From Spirochaetales bacterium Spiro_07 (GTDB lineage Bacteria; Spirochaetota; Spirochaetia; Treponematales; Treponemataceae), in contig LVBI01000040.1 in the NCBI GenBank assembly GCA_001603145.1, positions 1-57,290 on the forward strand: a DNA stretch of 57,290 nucleotides, read 5' to 3'. A model generated the notes under the pieces. The model was given only the letters and a program-made list of their open reading frames with translations. It was not told where the DNA came from and made no database searches. The position numbers were made by a program, and so were the translations under genes. Below are positions 1-8,335 of the stretch, one piece after another; position 1 is the stretch's first letter; every line of letters begins with the position of its first letter.

Positions 1-62
1 AGACACGCTAGCTTGAGGTGCTAGTGGCGCGAGCTGTGCCAGTTCAAGTCTGGTCTCCCGCA
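1..62 (+). tRNA. tRNA-Leu(GAG), 5' end outside window
   Basis: The window opens inside a class II tRNA. The anticodon arm reads CTAGC-TTGAGGT-GCTAG, so the seven-base loop carries anticodon GAG, which decodes CUU/CUC leucine codons. A long variable arm follows, then a T arm with loop TTCAAGT and the 3' acceptor strand CTCCCGC plus discriminator A at 62. The 5' acceptor strand and D arm are cut off. CCA is not encoded, so a CCA-adding enzyme must finish the 3' end. Confidence 0.9.
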
Positions 63-100
63 TAAAAAAAGCTTTAACCAAACGGTTAAAGCTTTTTTTA
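63..100. terminator. Bidirectional intrinsic terminator after tRNA-Leu
   Basis: A perfect 17-bp stem (63-79 with 84-100) closes on the loop AAAC. A and T runs flank the GC core on both sides, so it can end the tRNA transcript from the left and the ATP-grasp/pta transcript from the right. Confidence 0.85.
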
Positions 101-123
101 TGCCCAAAACATTTTCGAAAATT

Positions 124-147
124 GTGGCTTCGACTACGCTCAGCCAC
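124..147. repeat. Dispersed palindrome, core TTCGACTACGCTCAG
   Basis: Arms GTGGCT (124-129) and AGCCAC (142-147) surround a core of the type CGACTACGCTC. A relative with different but still complementary arms lies at 20474-20499, and a fragment at about 24735-24749, so this is a dispersed intergenic repeat. Confidence 0.6.
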
Positions 148-177
148 CGCAATTCTGAAAACTCGATATTTGAGCTG

Positions 178-1041
178 TTATAAGAATTGCTTGAGCTTCA
201 GTACATAATCTATGATTTGCTCTGCAATGCTTATGTTCAATTGTGTTTCCAAAGCTTCAAAGCCGGGGCACGCGTTTATCTCGCAGAGCAAAGGTTTTTC
301 TGCATTAGCTGATGGCAGCAGAAAATCTGCCGTGCCGTAGTCTAAGCCGGCGCGCGCAATTACGCTTATTGCAAGCTCTTCAATCTCTTTTGGCGCATTG
401 TACGCTTTCATCAAGCCGCCCTGATGCGCGTTGCTTGCAATGCTTTCGCCGTCAGGCGCAATGCGGAGCACACAAGCTGCAACTTTGCCGCCAATCACAA
501 AAAAGCGCAAATCAGACCTGTTTTGAAAATCTGTTTTTGTTTCGATGAATTCTTGAAAGAGCAGGGGAGTATCTTTTTGAAGCGCGCCGCGCAGCTGCTC
601 TTCGTTTTTGATTAAGGCGATATTTCTGCCCATTGAGCCGTAGCGCGGCTTGGCTATGAACGGCAGGCCGAGCTGCTGCTTTATAAGCTCAAACTGGCGG
701 CTCAAGCTTGCGCTGTCTAGTTTTTGGCTTGCCGCGCTGGCACGCCCGCCGCAATTGCGCCCACAGTTTGTGCCGCCGCCACAGTCTGTGCCGCAAGTTT
801 CAACTTGCAACGTCTTCGGCTGCTTTAGGCCAAGCTTGTCAAAAAAGCAAAAAGCCGCATATTTATCGTCTGCAAGCTGCTTGGCCGCTCTTTTCGGTGT
901 GTGCACTGCGCCGTTTGCTTCAAGCAAGTCAAACACGCCGTCCGTGATATTTCCGCGAAGCAAAAAGCTGTTTTCCGCAAAGAACGAAGCTTTGTCTTTT
1001 TCAGAAAGGCTGCCTGCATATAAAACAAAATCCTCCGGCAC
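178..1041 (-). CDS. RimK-type ATP-grasp ligase family protein
   Basis: ATP-grasp enzymes form amide bonds through an acyl-phosphate intermediate. The lysine and Gly-rich loop in IAKPRYGSMGRN (about residues 130-141), the strand RFFVIGGKVAACVLRI and the metal-binding block CEINACPGFE near the C terminus are typical of RimK-like alpha-L-amino-acid ligases; the substrate cannot be read off. Residues about 82-98 form a Cys/Gly-rich insert (CGTDCGGGTNCGRNCGG) encoded by near-tandem 15-18 bp units, which is unusual. The GTG used here (1039-1041) has no Shine-Dalgarno sequence. The frame stays open for more than 35 codons upstream into the end of pta, with protein-like sequence (YGVKTNDYEWLRSSFY) but no ATG, GTG or TTG, so the true start is unresolved. 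It follows pta on the same strand and is probably co-transcribed. Confidence 0.75.
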   Translation of the reverse strand: MPEDFVLYAGSLSEKDKASFFAENSFLLRGNITDGVFDLLEANGAVHTPKRAAKQLADDKYAAFCFFDKLGLKQPKTLQVETCGTDCGGGTNCGRNCGGRASAASQKLDSASLSRQFELIKQQLGLPFIAKPRYGSMGRNIALIKNEEQLRGALQKDTPLLFQEFIETKTDFQNRSDLRFFVIGGKVAACVLRIAPDGESIASNAHQGGLMKAYNAPKEIEELAISVIARAGLDYGTADFLLPSANAEKPLLCEINACPGFEALETQLNISIAEQIIDYVLKLKQFL

Positions 1042-1163
1042 AAACAGACTGAACGCTGCACCAGAGGATTTGCACGATTGTTCGATTCGCTTTACGGAAT
1101 AAAAACTCGAACGGAGCCATTCATAGTCGTTGGTCTTTACCCCGTAAATTAAGCAGAGGCGGC

Positions 1164-2171
1164 TTATTTTTTGCCAGCCTGAACAAGTGTAATTGCTGCT
1201 GTTGTAACGATATCGTCAGCAGAGCAACCGCGTGAAAGGTCGCTGATTGGCTTTGCAAAACCCTGAAGGATAGGGCCGAAAGCGTCTGCACCGGCAAGGC
1301 GCTGAACGAGCTTGTAGCCGATGTTGCCTGCGCCCAAATCTGGGAACACGAGCGTGTTTACTTTGCCTGTGATTGGACTGCCCGGTGCTTTCTTTTCTGT
1401 AACAGAAGGAATGAGTGCTGCATCAGCCTGAAGTTCGCCGTCAAGCAAAAGTTCAGGGAACTTTTCGTGTGCAAGCTTTACGCCTTCCTGAACGCGAAGG
1501 ATGTTCTCGTCTTTGTTTCCGCCAGAACCTTTTGTTGAGTAGCTCATCATTGCAACAACCGGCTCAGCGCCGAGCATAACTTTGCATGAATTTGCTGCTG
1601 CGCCTGCAATGTCTGCAAGCTGTTCTGATGTCGGTGTAGGAATAACTGCGCAGTCAGAGAAGATAAGCACGCCGTCTGCACCCCATTTCGGGTTGTGTGT
1701 GTCCATAACAAAGCATGAAGAAGCTGTCTTCATTCCTGGTGCTGTTCCGATGATTGTAAGACCTGCTCTCAAAACATCAGCTGTGGCAGAAAGTGCGCCG
1801 GCAACCATTGCGTCTGCCTTGTCTTTGCGTACCATCATTGCGCCAAAGCGGAGCGGGTTCTTGATGTCTTCTTTTGCCTGTTCAGGTGTCATGCCCTTCT
1901 TTTTGCGGAGTTCATAATATTCGTTAGCAAATTCTTCGTTCCATTCAGATGATGTTGAATCGATGATGTCAACGCCATCAAGCGAAACCTTGTTTGCTGC
2001 TGCAACTTTCTTTACTTCATCAACATTGCCGATAAGAATAACTTTTTTGGCAACTTTCTCTGCAATGATTTTTCCTGCAGCGATAACTGTGCGCTCTTCT
2101 GTTCCTTCCGGAAGAACGAGCGAATTCTGAAGGCTTTTTGCCTTGTTCTTCATTTCTTCAACAAAGTTCAT
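1164..2171 (-). CDS. pta: Phosphate acetyltransferase
   Basis: Converts acetyl-CoA and phosphate to acetyl phosphate and CoA in the cytoplasm, the first half of the Pta-AckA route to acetate and ATP. The 335-residue length is normal for the short form of Pta (no N-terminal DRTGG region). The family is recognised from the N-terminal KNKAKSLQNSLVLPEGTEER, the central RFGAMMVRKDKADAMVAGAL and the C-terminal GKVNTLVFPDLGAGNIGYKL. The ATG is preceded by AAGGGAC. No ackA lies in the window. It is transcribed divergently from argH. Confidence 0.95.
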   Translation of the reverse strand: MNFVEEMKNKAKSLQNSLVLPEGTEERTVIAAGKIIAEKVAKKVILIGNVDEVKKVAAANKVSLDGVDIIDSTSSEWNEEFANEYYELRKKKGMTPEQAKEDIKNPLRFGAMMVRKDKADAMVAGALSATADVLRAGLTIIGTAPGMKTASSCFVMDTHNPKWGADGVLIFSDCAVIPTPTSEQLADIAGAAANSCKVMLGAEPVVAMMSYSTKGSGGNKDENILRVQEGVKLAHEKFPELLLDGELQADAALIPSVTEKKAPGSPITGKVNTLVFPDLGAGNIGYKLVQRLAGADAFGPILQGFAKPISDLSRGCSADDIVTTAAITLVQAGKK

Positions 2172-2223
2172 TTCTGTCCCTTCTTTGCTTATTTCAAATT
2201 AAGGCATTTTCATGCGCAATATT

Positions 2224-2273
2224 AGATTACCGCTTTTTTGATTAACTTTCAAGTTTTCATAAACGAAACTTGA
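2224..2273 (-). promoter_or_regulatory. Candidate pta promoter with overlapping dyad
   Basis: On the minus strand TTGAAA (2252-2247) is followed after 17 bases by TAATCT (2229-2224). A dyad TCAAGTTT/AAACTTGA (2249-2256 and 2266-2273) overlaps the -35 element and lies between the two divergent genes, so it could be an operator. The -10 match is weak. Confidence 0.4.
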
Positions 2274-2287
2274 TGATTGCAGAGCAT

Positions 2288-2316
2288 TTGAAAAACATAT
2301 CGCTTTTATGTATAAT
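2288..2316 (+). promoter_or_regulatory. Sigma70-type promoter of argH
   Basis: TTGAAA (2288-2293), a 17-base spacer and a perfect TATAAT (2311-2316), 39 bases ahead of the argH start codon. Position, spacing and both hexamers fit. Confidence 0.75.
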
Positions 2317-2354
2317 CAATTAAATATCAGCTATATTTTTTCGGGAGAAAATTG

Positions 2355-3770
2355 ATGAGTGAAAAAAAATCAGCCGTTGATGGCGGAAATCATGCGGCGC
2401 TTTGGCACGGCCGTTTTGCAGAAGGACCGGACGCAGAGGCTGTAGCCTTTGAAACATCAATTCATGTAGATTCGCGCATGGCGCTTGACGATATACGCGG
2501 AAGCATCGCGCATGCTTCAATGCTCGGCAAGACAGGCATCATTCCGTCTGACGAAGCGGATGCAATTACAGTGGAACTTGCCAAGATTGCTGTTGAAATC
2601 AAGACAGGCAAGCTTGAAATAGACACTAGTGCAGAAGATATTCATTCTTTTATAGAAGGCGTTTTGACTGACAGGCTTGGCGATGCTGGCCGCAAGGTGC
2701 ATACGGGCCGCAGCCGCAACGACCAGATTGCGCTTGACGAGCGGCTTTACCTTAAGCATGCCGTGCCTGATTTGCGCAAGGCTATTACAGATTTGATTTC
2801 GGCATTGGTTGATATTGCTGAAAAGAACCTCGACACGCTTATGAGCGGCTATACGCACATGCAGCGCGCCCAGCCTGTTTCGCTTGCGCACCATCTTTGC
2901 GCGTGGTGCCAGATGCTTGTGCGAGACTGTGGCCGTCTTGACGACGCACTCAAGCGCATTGATTTGTCGCCGCTTGGGGCAGGTGCGCTTGCCGGCAGCG
3001 GTCTGCCGCTCAACAGAGAAATGACGGCGCGCGACCTCGATTTTTCTGGCGTTACGGCGAATTCGCTTGATACAGTTGCTGACCGCGATTACTGCATTGA
3101 GCTTGCGGCATGTTTTTCACTTTTGATGACGCACCTTTCACGCTTTTGCGAAGAAGTTGTGCTCTGGTCAACTGAAGAATTCAAGTTCATCGATTTGAGC
3201 GAAAAATGGTCAACCGGCTCTTCGATTATGCCGCAGAAGAAAAACCCGGATTTTGCCGAATTAATCCGTGGACGCACCGGCCGGGTCTACGGTGATTTGA
3301 TTGCGCTGCTCACGATGATGAAGGGGCTTCCGCTTTCTTATAACCGCGATTTGCAAGAAGACAAGCAGAGCCTGTTTGAAGCTTATGACACAGCGTTGAG
3401 CTGCGTGCGCATTTTCACTTATATGATTAGCACGGCGCGCTGGAACAAAGACCGGATGACTGCTTCTTGCGTTGGCGGCTATGCGAACGCAACTGACCTT
3501 GCAGATTATCTTGTAAGAAAGGGCATGCCTTTCAGAACGGCACACGCTGTGGCTGCAAGTGCAGTACGCAAGGGCATTGAGAAGCACAAAAATCTTGAAG
3601 ACATGTCTTTGAGCGAATTGCGCGAGGCCGCCGGTTCAGACTTAATCTGCAACGACGTGTTTGAAAAGATTCAGCCGCGCATGTGTGCAGAAGCGCGCCG
3701 CACAACAGGCGGCCCTGCTAAAGAAAAAGTGCAGGAGCAGATTGCAGAATTGCGCAGGTTTGTCAAATAA
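2355..3770 (+). CDS. argH: Argininosuccinate lyase
   Basis: Splits argininosuccinate into arginine and fumarate, the last step of arginine synthesis; a cytoplasmic homotetramer of the fumarase/aspartase superfamily. The signature GSSIMPQKKNPD with the flexible catalytic serine loop is present, as are VHTGRSRNDQIALD and the histidine segment SGYTHMQRAQPVSL. The 471 residues match the family. I take ATG 2355 rather than TTG 2352 because GGGAGAA sits at the right distance. No other arg gene is visible. The phosphatase gene follows after 21 bases and may be co-transcribed. Confidence 0.95.
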   Translation: MSEKKSAVDGGNHAALWHGRFAEGPDAEAVAFETSIHVDSRMALDDIRGSIAHASMLGKTGIIPSDEADAITVELAKIAVEIKTGKLEIDTSAEDIHSFIEGVLTDRLGDAGRKVHTGRSRNDQIALDERLYLKHAVPDLRKAITDLISALVDIAEKNLDTLMSGYTHMQRAQPVSLAHHLCAWCQMLVRDCGRLDDALKRIDLSPLGAGALAGSGLPLNREMTARDLDFSGVTANSLDTVADRDYCIELAACFSLLMTHLSRFCEEVVLWSTEEFKFIDLSEKWSTGSSIMPQKKNPDFAELIRGRTGRVYGDLIALLTMMKGLPLSYNRDLQEDKQSLFEAYDTALSCVRIFTYMISTARWNKDRMTASCVGGYANATDLADYLVRKGMPFRTAHAVAASAVRKGIEKHKNLEDMSLSELREAAGSDLICNDVFEKIQPRMCAEARRTTGGPAKEKVQEQIAELRRFVK

Positions 3771-3791
3771 GGAAAACAGATAAATCAAGTT

Positions 3792-5912
3792 ATGGAGTCG
3801 TTTATAAGAAAAGCTATTGTTTGTTTCTCGGCGGTTTTCGCATTAGTTTTTGTTTCATGTGCAGACAAAGAGAGCAAATATCCTACGCTTCTTCTTAACG
3901 GCTCTTACAGCTATCTTATGTGCAGCGCAGATTCTGACTGCGCCGATGCAGAATCAGAAGCAGGGCATTTTCAAAAACTTGACGACAGTTCATACAGAAA
4001 TCTTGAAAAAATAGCCGGAAGAGATGGCGCTTATATGTGGATAAAATCGGAATTCCAGATTCCCGATGCATTGAAGCACAAAACGCTCGGCTATGTTATT
4101 CCGTATCTGCATTTTGCAGAAAAAGTCTGGCTTAACGGCACTTATCTGGGCGGCTACGGTGAATTTCCGCCGGATCTTGTCAGTGCACAGTATGCGGTGC
4201 ATTTTTACGCTCTGCCAGAGAAAATTCTGAATCAGACCGGCACAAATACAATTCTTATAAAAGTTTTTGTCATCGGCAAAGGTTCTCTTTCAGGCAAGAC
4301 GTTTATAGCAGAAGTTGACAAGGCGAAGCGTTTTGCAAGCGACCATTCGTTTTTTTACTCAAAAGTCTACATGTCGTTTGAAGGTGGTTTATTCTGCGCT
4401 TTTATTCTGTTTTCTATCTTGTTTGCTATGCAGAAAAAGACAAAAGAATACATGTCTTTTGCCCTGATGAACTTGTTCACGCTCTTTTTTATGGCGTACT
4501 TTTTCGCGCAGGAGCTTCCGTGGTTTGCAGGTCTTGGGCTTTCATTCATGGTTTTTATCAAGTTCGGTTTGTGTTTCTGTTCCAGCTGCATGGTCTTTTT
4601 TGCATCATCTGTAATGATTCACTTTACAAAGCTTGAAGAAACAAGAAAGCAACTTACGGTGCGTCTTGCGCTTTTTACAGCGGCTGTTATTATAACGGCT
4701 GTCATTCCCACCTATGAAGGGCTTATGCGGATATGTCCGTTGGTTATTGTGCTGCTGCTTGGCCAGCTTTCATTCGGACTTTATGCACTTGTTAAAGCTC
4801 TTTTTAAGCCCGAATTCCGCAACAATGCGCTGATTCTTTTAGTCTGCTTTGGCTCAACATTTTTAACAGGTGCAGCCGACTTTATTCTGCGCGTGATATG
4901 CAAGACAAATGTTTTGCCGCATCTTACGCTTTTTGGCTGGCAGGGTACTGTCGTTATGTTCCTTTATGTGCTGTGCTACAGATATACGCGTGTGTTCAAA
5001 CGCAACGAGTATTTGAACGAAAAGCTTGAGCAGGAAGTTACTTCTCAGACAATTGAGCTTTCTAAGGCAAAAGATGATCTTGAGCATCAGATGGAAAGGG
5101 CCAAAACAGATTTGGAAATGGCTGCTATTGTTCAGCAGAAATTTCTGCCTGAAATTGCGAAGCCTTTTGCCGGCTGGGACACAGCGGTCTGCTATGAACC
5201 GGTTTCTTCTGTTTCAGGCGATTTTTACGACTATTATATGCAGAACGGAAAACTTGCAGGCGTTTCGCTTTTTGATGTTTCCGGGCACGGCATTGCCGCA
5301 AGCCTTATTACAATGCTTGCAAAAGCAACTGTTCTGCGCCTTTACACAGACGGCTGCAAGCAGGGCGAATCTGTTTCAAAAATCTTAGAAAAAGTGAACG
5401 ATGTGCTCATAAAAGAAAAGGGCAATGTTGACAATTATTTGACCGGACTGCTCTTGAAAATCGATGCTTTTCATAAAAACGGAACATGCAGCATTGAGCT
5501 TGCAAACGCTGGGCATCCAGAGCCTTTGCTGTTTTCAGCGGAAAACAACAGCGCATCGTTCTTGCGCTTTGAGGATTCGTCTAAACAATACGGCGCAATC
5601 GGAATAAAAGGAATAGAAGTATCTTTTCCGCTTATTTCTTTCGATATGAAGCCCGGTGACATTCTTTTGCTTTATACGGACGGGCTTGTTGAAACAATGA
5701 ACGCGGCAAGAGAACAGTTCGGCAAAGAGCGCGTGACAGATTTGCTTGTAAAAAATTCTAGCAAGCCAGCGCATGAAATTATTGAAGTTCTGCTTTCTGA
5801 GTTGAACCGCCATACAGGTTCAATTGCAAGAGAAGATGATGTAACTTTGCTTGTATTAAAAAGGGAGCGGATTGAAGAATCCAAAGAAGAAATAGAAGAA
5901 CTTGACGGATAG
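3792..5912 (+). CDS. 7TM-DISM sensor with SpoIIE/RsbU-type PP2C phosphatase
   Basis: Likely a membrane receptor that dephosphorylates a serine-phosphorylated partner, usually a STAS-domain anti-anti-sigma factor. A signal peptide ends in a lipobox-like FVSC23. Residues about 25-190 form a periplasmic beta-rich sensor, about 195-395 seven hydrophobic helices (7TMR-DISM), about 400-440 a charged coiled coil, and about 455-700 the phosphatase domain. The metal-ligand motifs SGDFYDYY, DVSGHGIAA, YTDGLVE and REDDVTLLVL are intact, so it should be active. A stand-alone STAS protein, a plausible substrate, is encoded at 10468-10806. The ligand cannot be inferred. Confidence 0.88.
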   Translation: MESFIRKAIVCFSAVFALVFVSCADKESKYPTLLLNGSYSYLMCSADSDCADAESEAGHFQKLDDSSYRNLEKIAGRDGAYMWIKSEFQIPDALKHKTLGYVIPYLHFAEKVWLNGTYLGGYGEFPPDLVSAQYAVHFYALPEKILNQTGTNTILIKVFVIGKGSLSGKTFIAEVDKAKRFASDHSFFYSKVYMSFEGGLFCAFILFSILFAMQKKTKEYMSFALMNLFTLFFMAYFFAQELPWFAGLGLSFMVFIKFGLCFCSSCMVFFASSVMIHFTKLEETRKQLTVRLALFTAAVIITAVIPTYEGLMRICPLVIVLLLGQLSFGLYALVKALFKPEFRNNALILLVCFGSTFLTGAADFILRVICKTNVLPHLTLFGWQGTVVMFLYVLCYRYTRVFKRNEYLNEKLEQEVTSQTIELSKAKDDLEHQMERAKTDLEMAAIVQQKFLPEIAKPFAGWDTAVCYEPVSSVSGDFYDYYMQNGKLAGVSLFDVSGHGIAASLITMLAKATVLRLYTDGCKQGESVSKILEKVNDVLIKEKGNVDNYLTGLLLKIDAFHKNGTCSIELANAGHPEPLLFSAENNSASFLRFEDSSKQYGAIGIKGIEVSFPLISFDMKPGDILLLYTDGLVETMNAAREQFGKERVTDLLVKNSSKPAHEIIEVLLSELNRHTGSIAREDDVTLLVLKRERIEESKEEIEELDG

Positions 5913-5940
5913 TGCTTATCCGTCAAGCTTGTGTTTTTTA
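5901..5940. terminator. Convergent terminator between phosphatase and cheY
   Basis: Perfect 11-bp stem CTTGACGGATA/TATCCGTCAAG (5901-5911 and 5917-5927) followed by a T-rich stretch at 5933-5939. The phosphatase stop codon lies inside the stem. It serves the plus-strand gene and possibly cheY from the other side. Confidence 0.8.
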
Positions 5941-5945
5941 GGCGT

Positions 5946-6311
5946 TTAGCCCAGAACTTTCTTTACGATTGCAGAGAGCTTTTCTGTTGTAAAAGGCTTT
6001 ACAATCCAGCCTGTAGCTCCGGCAGCTTTGCCTTCCTGCATTTTTCCGTCCTGGCTTTCTGTAGTCAATGCGATGATTGGAACGAACTTGTATTCAGCCT
6101 TTTCGCGCAAAGCCTTTATAAGATCAATTCCGTTCATGTTCGGCATATTTATATCAGTTATAACCAGATTACATTGTGCTGCTTCAGCTTTTTTCAGACC
6201 ATCCAGTCCGTCTTCAGCTTCAACAACTTCATAGCCTTCTTCTGCCAAAACAAAAGAAATGCTCTTGCGGATTGAAATCGAATCATCGACAATCAAAATT
6301 TTCTTAGCCAT
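5946..6311 (-). CDS. cheY: CheY-type single-domain response regulator
   Basis: A stand-alone receiver domain of 121 residues, expected to be phosphorylated by CheA and to act on the flagellar switch. The acidic pair DD9-10, the phosphoacceptor Asp53 in VITDINMP, the switch threonine in IIALTTES and the lysine of VKPF are all present. The start at 6311 is set by a strong AAGGAGG six bases upstream; the longer open frame upstream is not needed. It lies 67 bases downstream of cheB and may have its own promoter or read-through from the che operon. Confidence 0.92.
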   Translation of the reverse strand: MAKKILIVDDSISIRKSISFVLAEEGYEVVEAEDGLDGLKKAEAAQCNLVITDINMPNMNGIDLIKALREKAEYKFVPIIALTTESQDGKMQEGKAAGATGWIVKPFTTEKLSAIVKKVLG

Positions 6312-6378
6312 CTTTTCCTCCTTAAAACAGCTGCTTTTTCTATGATGCACAACAGCTAACTGCTGATATTATACCACA

Positions 6379-7467
6379 CTAATTGCAATGGCGCATTACT
6401 TCTTCTGCAATTTTTTCAAGACTTACAACTTCATCAGCGGCATTCAGCTTGATTGCTTCCGCCGGCATGCCGAAAACTACGCAAGATTTTTCGTCTTGCG
6501 CAATGTTGAATGCGCCCATCTCATGCATTTCAAGCATTCCTTTTGCGCCGTCGTCGCCCATGCCTGTCATAATCACGCCGACAGCGTTTTTACCCGCATA
6601 GCGCGAAGCAGAGCGGAAAAGCACGTCAACTGAAGGTCTGTGCCTTGAAACAAGCGGACCGTCTTTGACTTCAACATAGTATCTCGCGCCGCTGCGCTTT
6701 AAAAGCGTGTGCTTGTTGCCAGGTGCAATCAGCACGCGCCCGCGGATAACTGAATCGTTGTTTTCAGCTTCTTTGACGTTGACTTTGCACAGAGTATCCA
6801 GCCTTTCAGCAAAAGACTTTGTAAAGTTTTCGGGCATGTGCTGAACAATAACCATGCCCGGCGCGTTTGCGGGCAGCATCTCAAGAAACACGCGCAATGC
6901 TTCTGTGCCGCCGGTTGAAGCGCCGACAACAACGACCTTTTCAGTTGTGTCAAGCACCATGTGCGAAGGGTCGGGTTTTTCCATCATTACGTCGGCACTA
7001 AGCTTGGGTTGCACGTCAGACGGCTTATACTGCGGCTCTGCAACATTATGCGCAATGCGCTTCACTTTGCTTCTTGCCAGATACGCGCCCTTGATTGCAT
7101 CGCAAATGTGAATGCTTGATTCTTCAAGAAAGTGCTTTGTGCCCATTTTCGGCTTCTGAATAAGCTCAACCGCGCCGTACTGCAACGCATTCACGGCATT
7201 GTCAGAGCCTGTTTCAATCATGCTTGAGCAGATAACAACCGGCACAGGCTTTGTGCTCATAAGCTGGCGCAAAAACGTAATGCCGTCCATGCGCGGCATC
7301 TCTATGTCAAGCACAATCACGTCTGGCTCTAGCGTTGCAAGCTTTTTTTGCGCAATTATCGGGTCGCCGGCTGTGGCTATTACTTCAAAGTCTTTTTCTT
7401 GAGACAGAATCTGTGACAATGTTTCGCGCACAACGGCAGAGTCATCAATAATCATCACCTTTATCAT
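6379..7467 (-). CDS. cheB: Chemotaxis protein-glutamate methylesterase CheB
   Basis: Removes methyl groups from receptor glutamates in adaptation and can deamidate glutamines. Residues 1-120 form a receiver domain with Asp54 (VLDIEMP). The C-terminal esterase has the catalytic triad: Ser in [11 protein letters not shown], His in [10 protein letters not shown] and Asp in [12 protein letters not shown]. The length of 362 is typical. Its ATG overlaps the cheR stop codon as ATGA, so the two are translationally coupled. Confidence 0.97.
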   Translation of the reverse strand: MIKVMIIDDSAVVRETLSQILSQEKDFEVIATAGDPIIAQKKLATLEPDVIVLDIEMPRMDGITFLRQLMSTKPVPVVICSSMIETGSDNAVNALQYGAVELIQKPKMGTKHFLEESSIHICDAIKGAYLARSKVKRIAHNVAEPQYKPSDVQPKLSADVMMEKPDPSHMVLDTTEKVVVVGASTGGTEALRVFLEMLPANAPGMVIVQHMPENFTKSFAERLDTLCKVNVKEAENNDSVIRGRVLIAPGNKHTLLKRSGARYYVEVKDGPLVSRHRPSVDVLFRSASRYAGKNAVGVIMTGMGDDGAKGMLEMHEMGAFNIAQDEKSCVVFGMPAEAIKLNAADEVVSLEKIAEEVMRHCN

Positions 7468-8327
7468 ATAGTTTTATTCACCTTCTTATAAACTGTCGGA
7501 ACGCATGTGCGCAGCGGCAGGTTCATCGAAAAAATTGTCTCAGAATGGCCGAGAAACAAATATCCGTCGGGCTGAAGATATTTCATAAATTTGCCGATGA
7601 CCTTTTCCTGCGTTTCCTTGTCAAAATAAATGAGAACGTTCCTGCAAAAGATTATATCATATATTTCCGGCATTCGGAAATCTGAATCCATAAAGTTGAG
7701 CCGCTTGAAAGACACATGCCGCCGCAGCTCTGGTTTTATGCGCGCGCAGTTCATCTCTTTATCCGTGCTTTTCAAAAAATATGATTTTTTCAAGTGCTGT
7801 GGCAGCTGGTCAACAACGTCAAGGTCATAGACGGCGTTATAAGCTTTGTCCAGCACCTTCGTTGAAATGTCTGTGCCCGTTACGCTGAAATTCAGAATCT
7901 TGCCGGGGTTGTTCTTGATGAATTCAGAAACGACAATCGAGATAGTGTAGGGCTCTTCGCCAGAAGAACAGCCCGCCGACCAGATTTTTACGTTCTTTTT
8001 TGTGCCGGCCAGTTCAGGCAACACCATCTTTGTAAGATAATCAAAATGGTCGTTCTCGCGGAAAAATTCGGTCTTGTTCGTCGTCAGCACGTCAATCATC
8101 AGCGTAAGCTCGTCAGTGTTGCCGCTCTTGAACACATAATCGATGTATTCGCTGAACGTGCCGATGTTAAGCGTGCGCAGTCGCCGCATGAGCCGTGACT
8201 GCATCATTATGCGCTTTGTTGCAGGCATCTTGATGCCGACAGTTGACTCAATATATTTTGCGATTGTGCTGAATTCCTTGTCAGTCAATTCCTGAACAGG
8301 CTGAAGCGAGCGGTTCTGTTCCTGCAT
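7464..8327 (-). CDS. cheR: Chemotaxis protein methyltransferase CheR
   Basis: Methylates receptor glutamates with S-adenosylmethionine. The N-terminal helical domain includes the arginine-rich segment [16 protein letters not shown]. The SAM fold shows FFREN, the glycine-rich [13 protein letters not shown] and the late motif [12 protein letters not shown]. The length of 287 is normal. It lies 8 bases after cheA and overlaps cheB by four bases. Confidence 0.97.
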   Translation of the reverse strand: MQEQNRSLQPVQELTDKEFSTIAKYIESTVGIKMPATKRIMMQSRLMRRLRTLNIGTFSEYIDYVFKSGNTDELTLMIDVLTTNKTEFFRENDHFDYLTKMVLPELAGTKKNVKIWSAGCSSGEEPYTISIVVSEFIKNNPGKILNFSVTGTDISTKVLDKAYNAVYDLDVVDQLPQHLKKSYFLKSTDKEMNCARIKPELRRHVSFKRLNFMDSDFRMPEIYDIIFCRNVLIYFDKETQEKVIGKFMKYLQPDGYLFLGHSETIFSMNLPLRTCVPTVYKKVNKTI

Positions 8328-8335
8328 ATAAGCCC

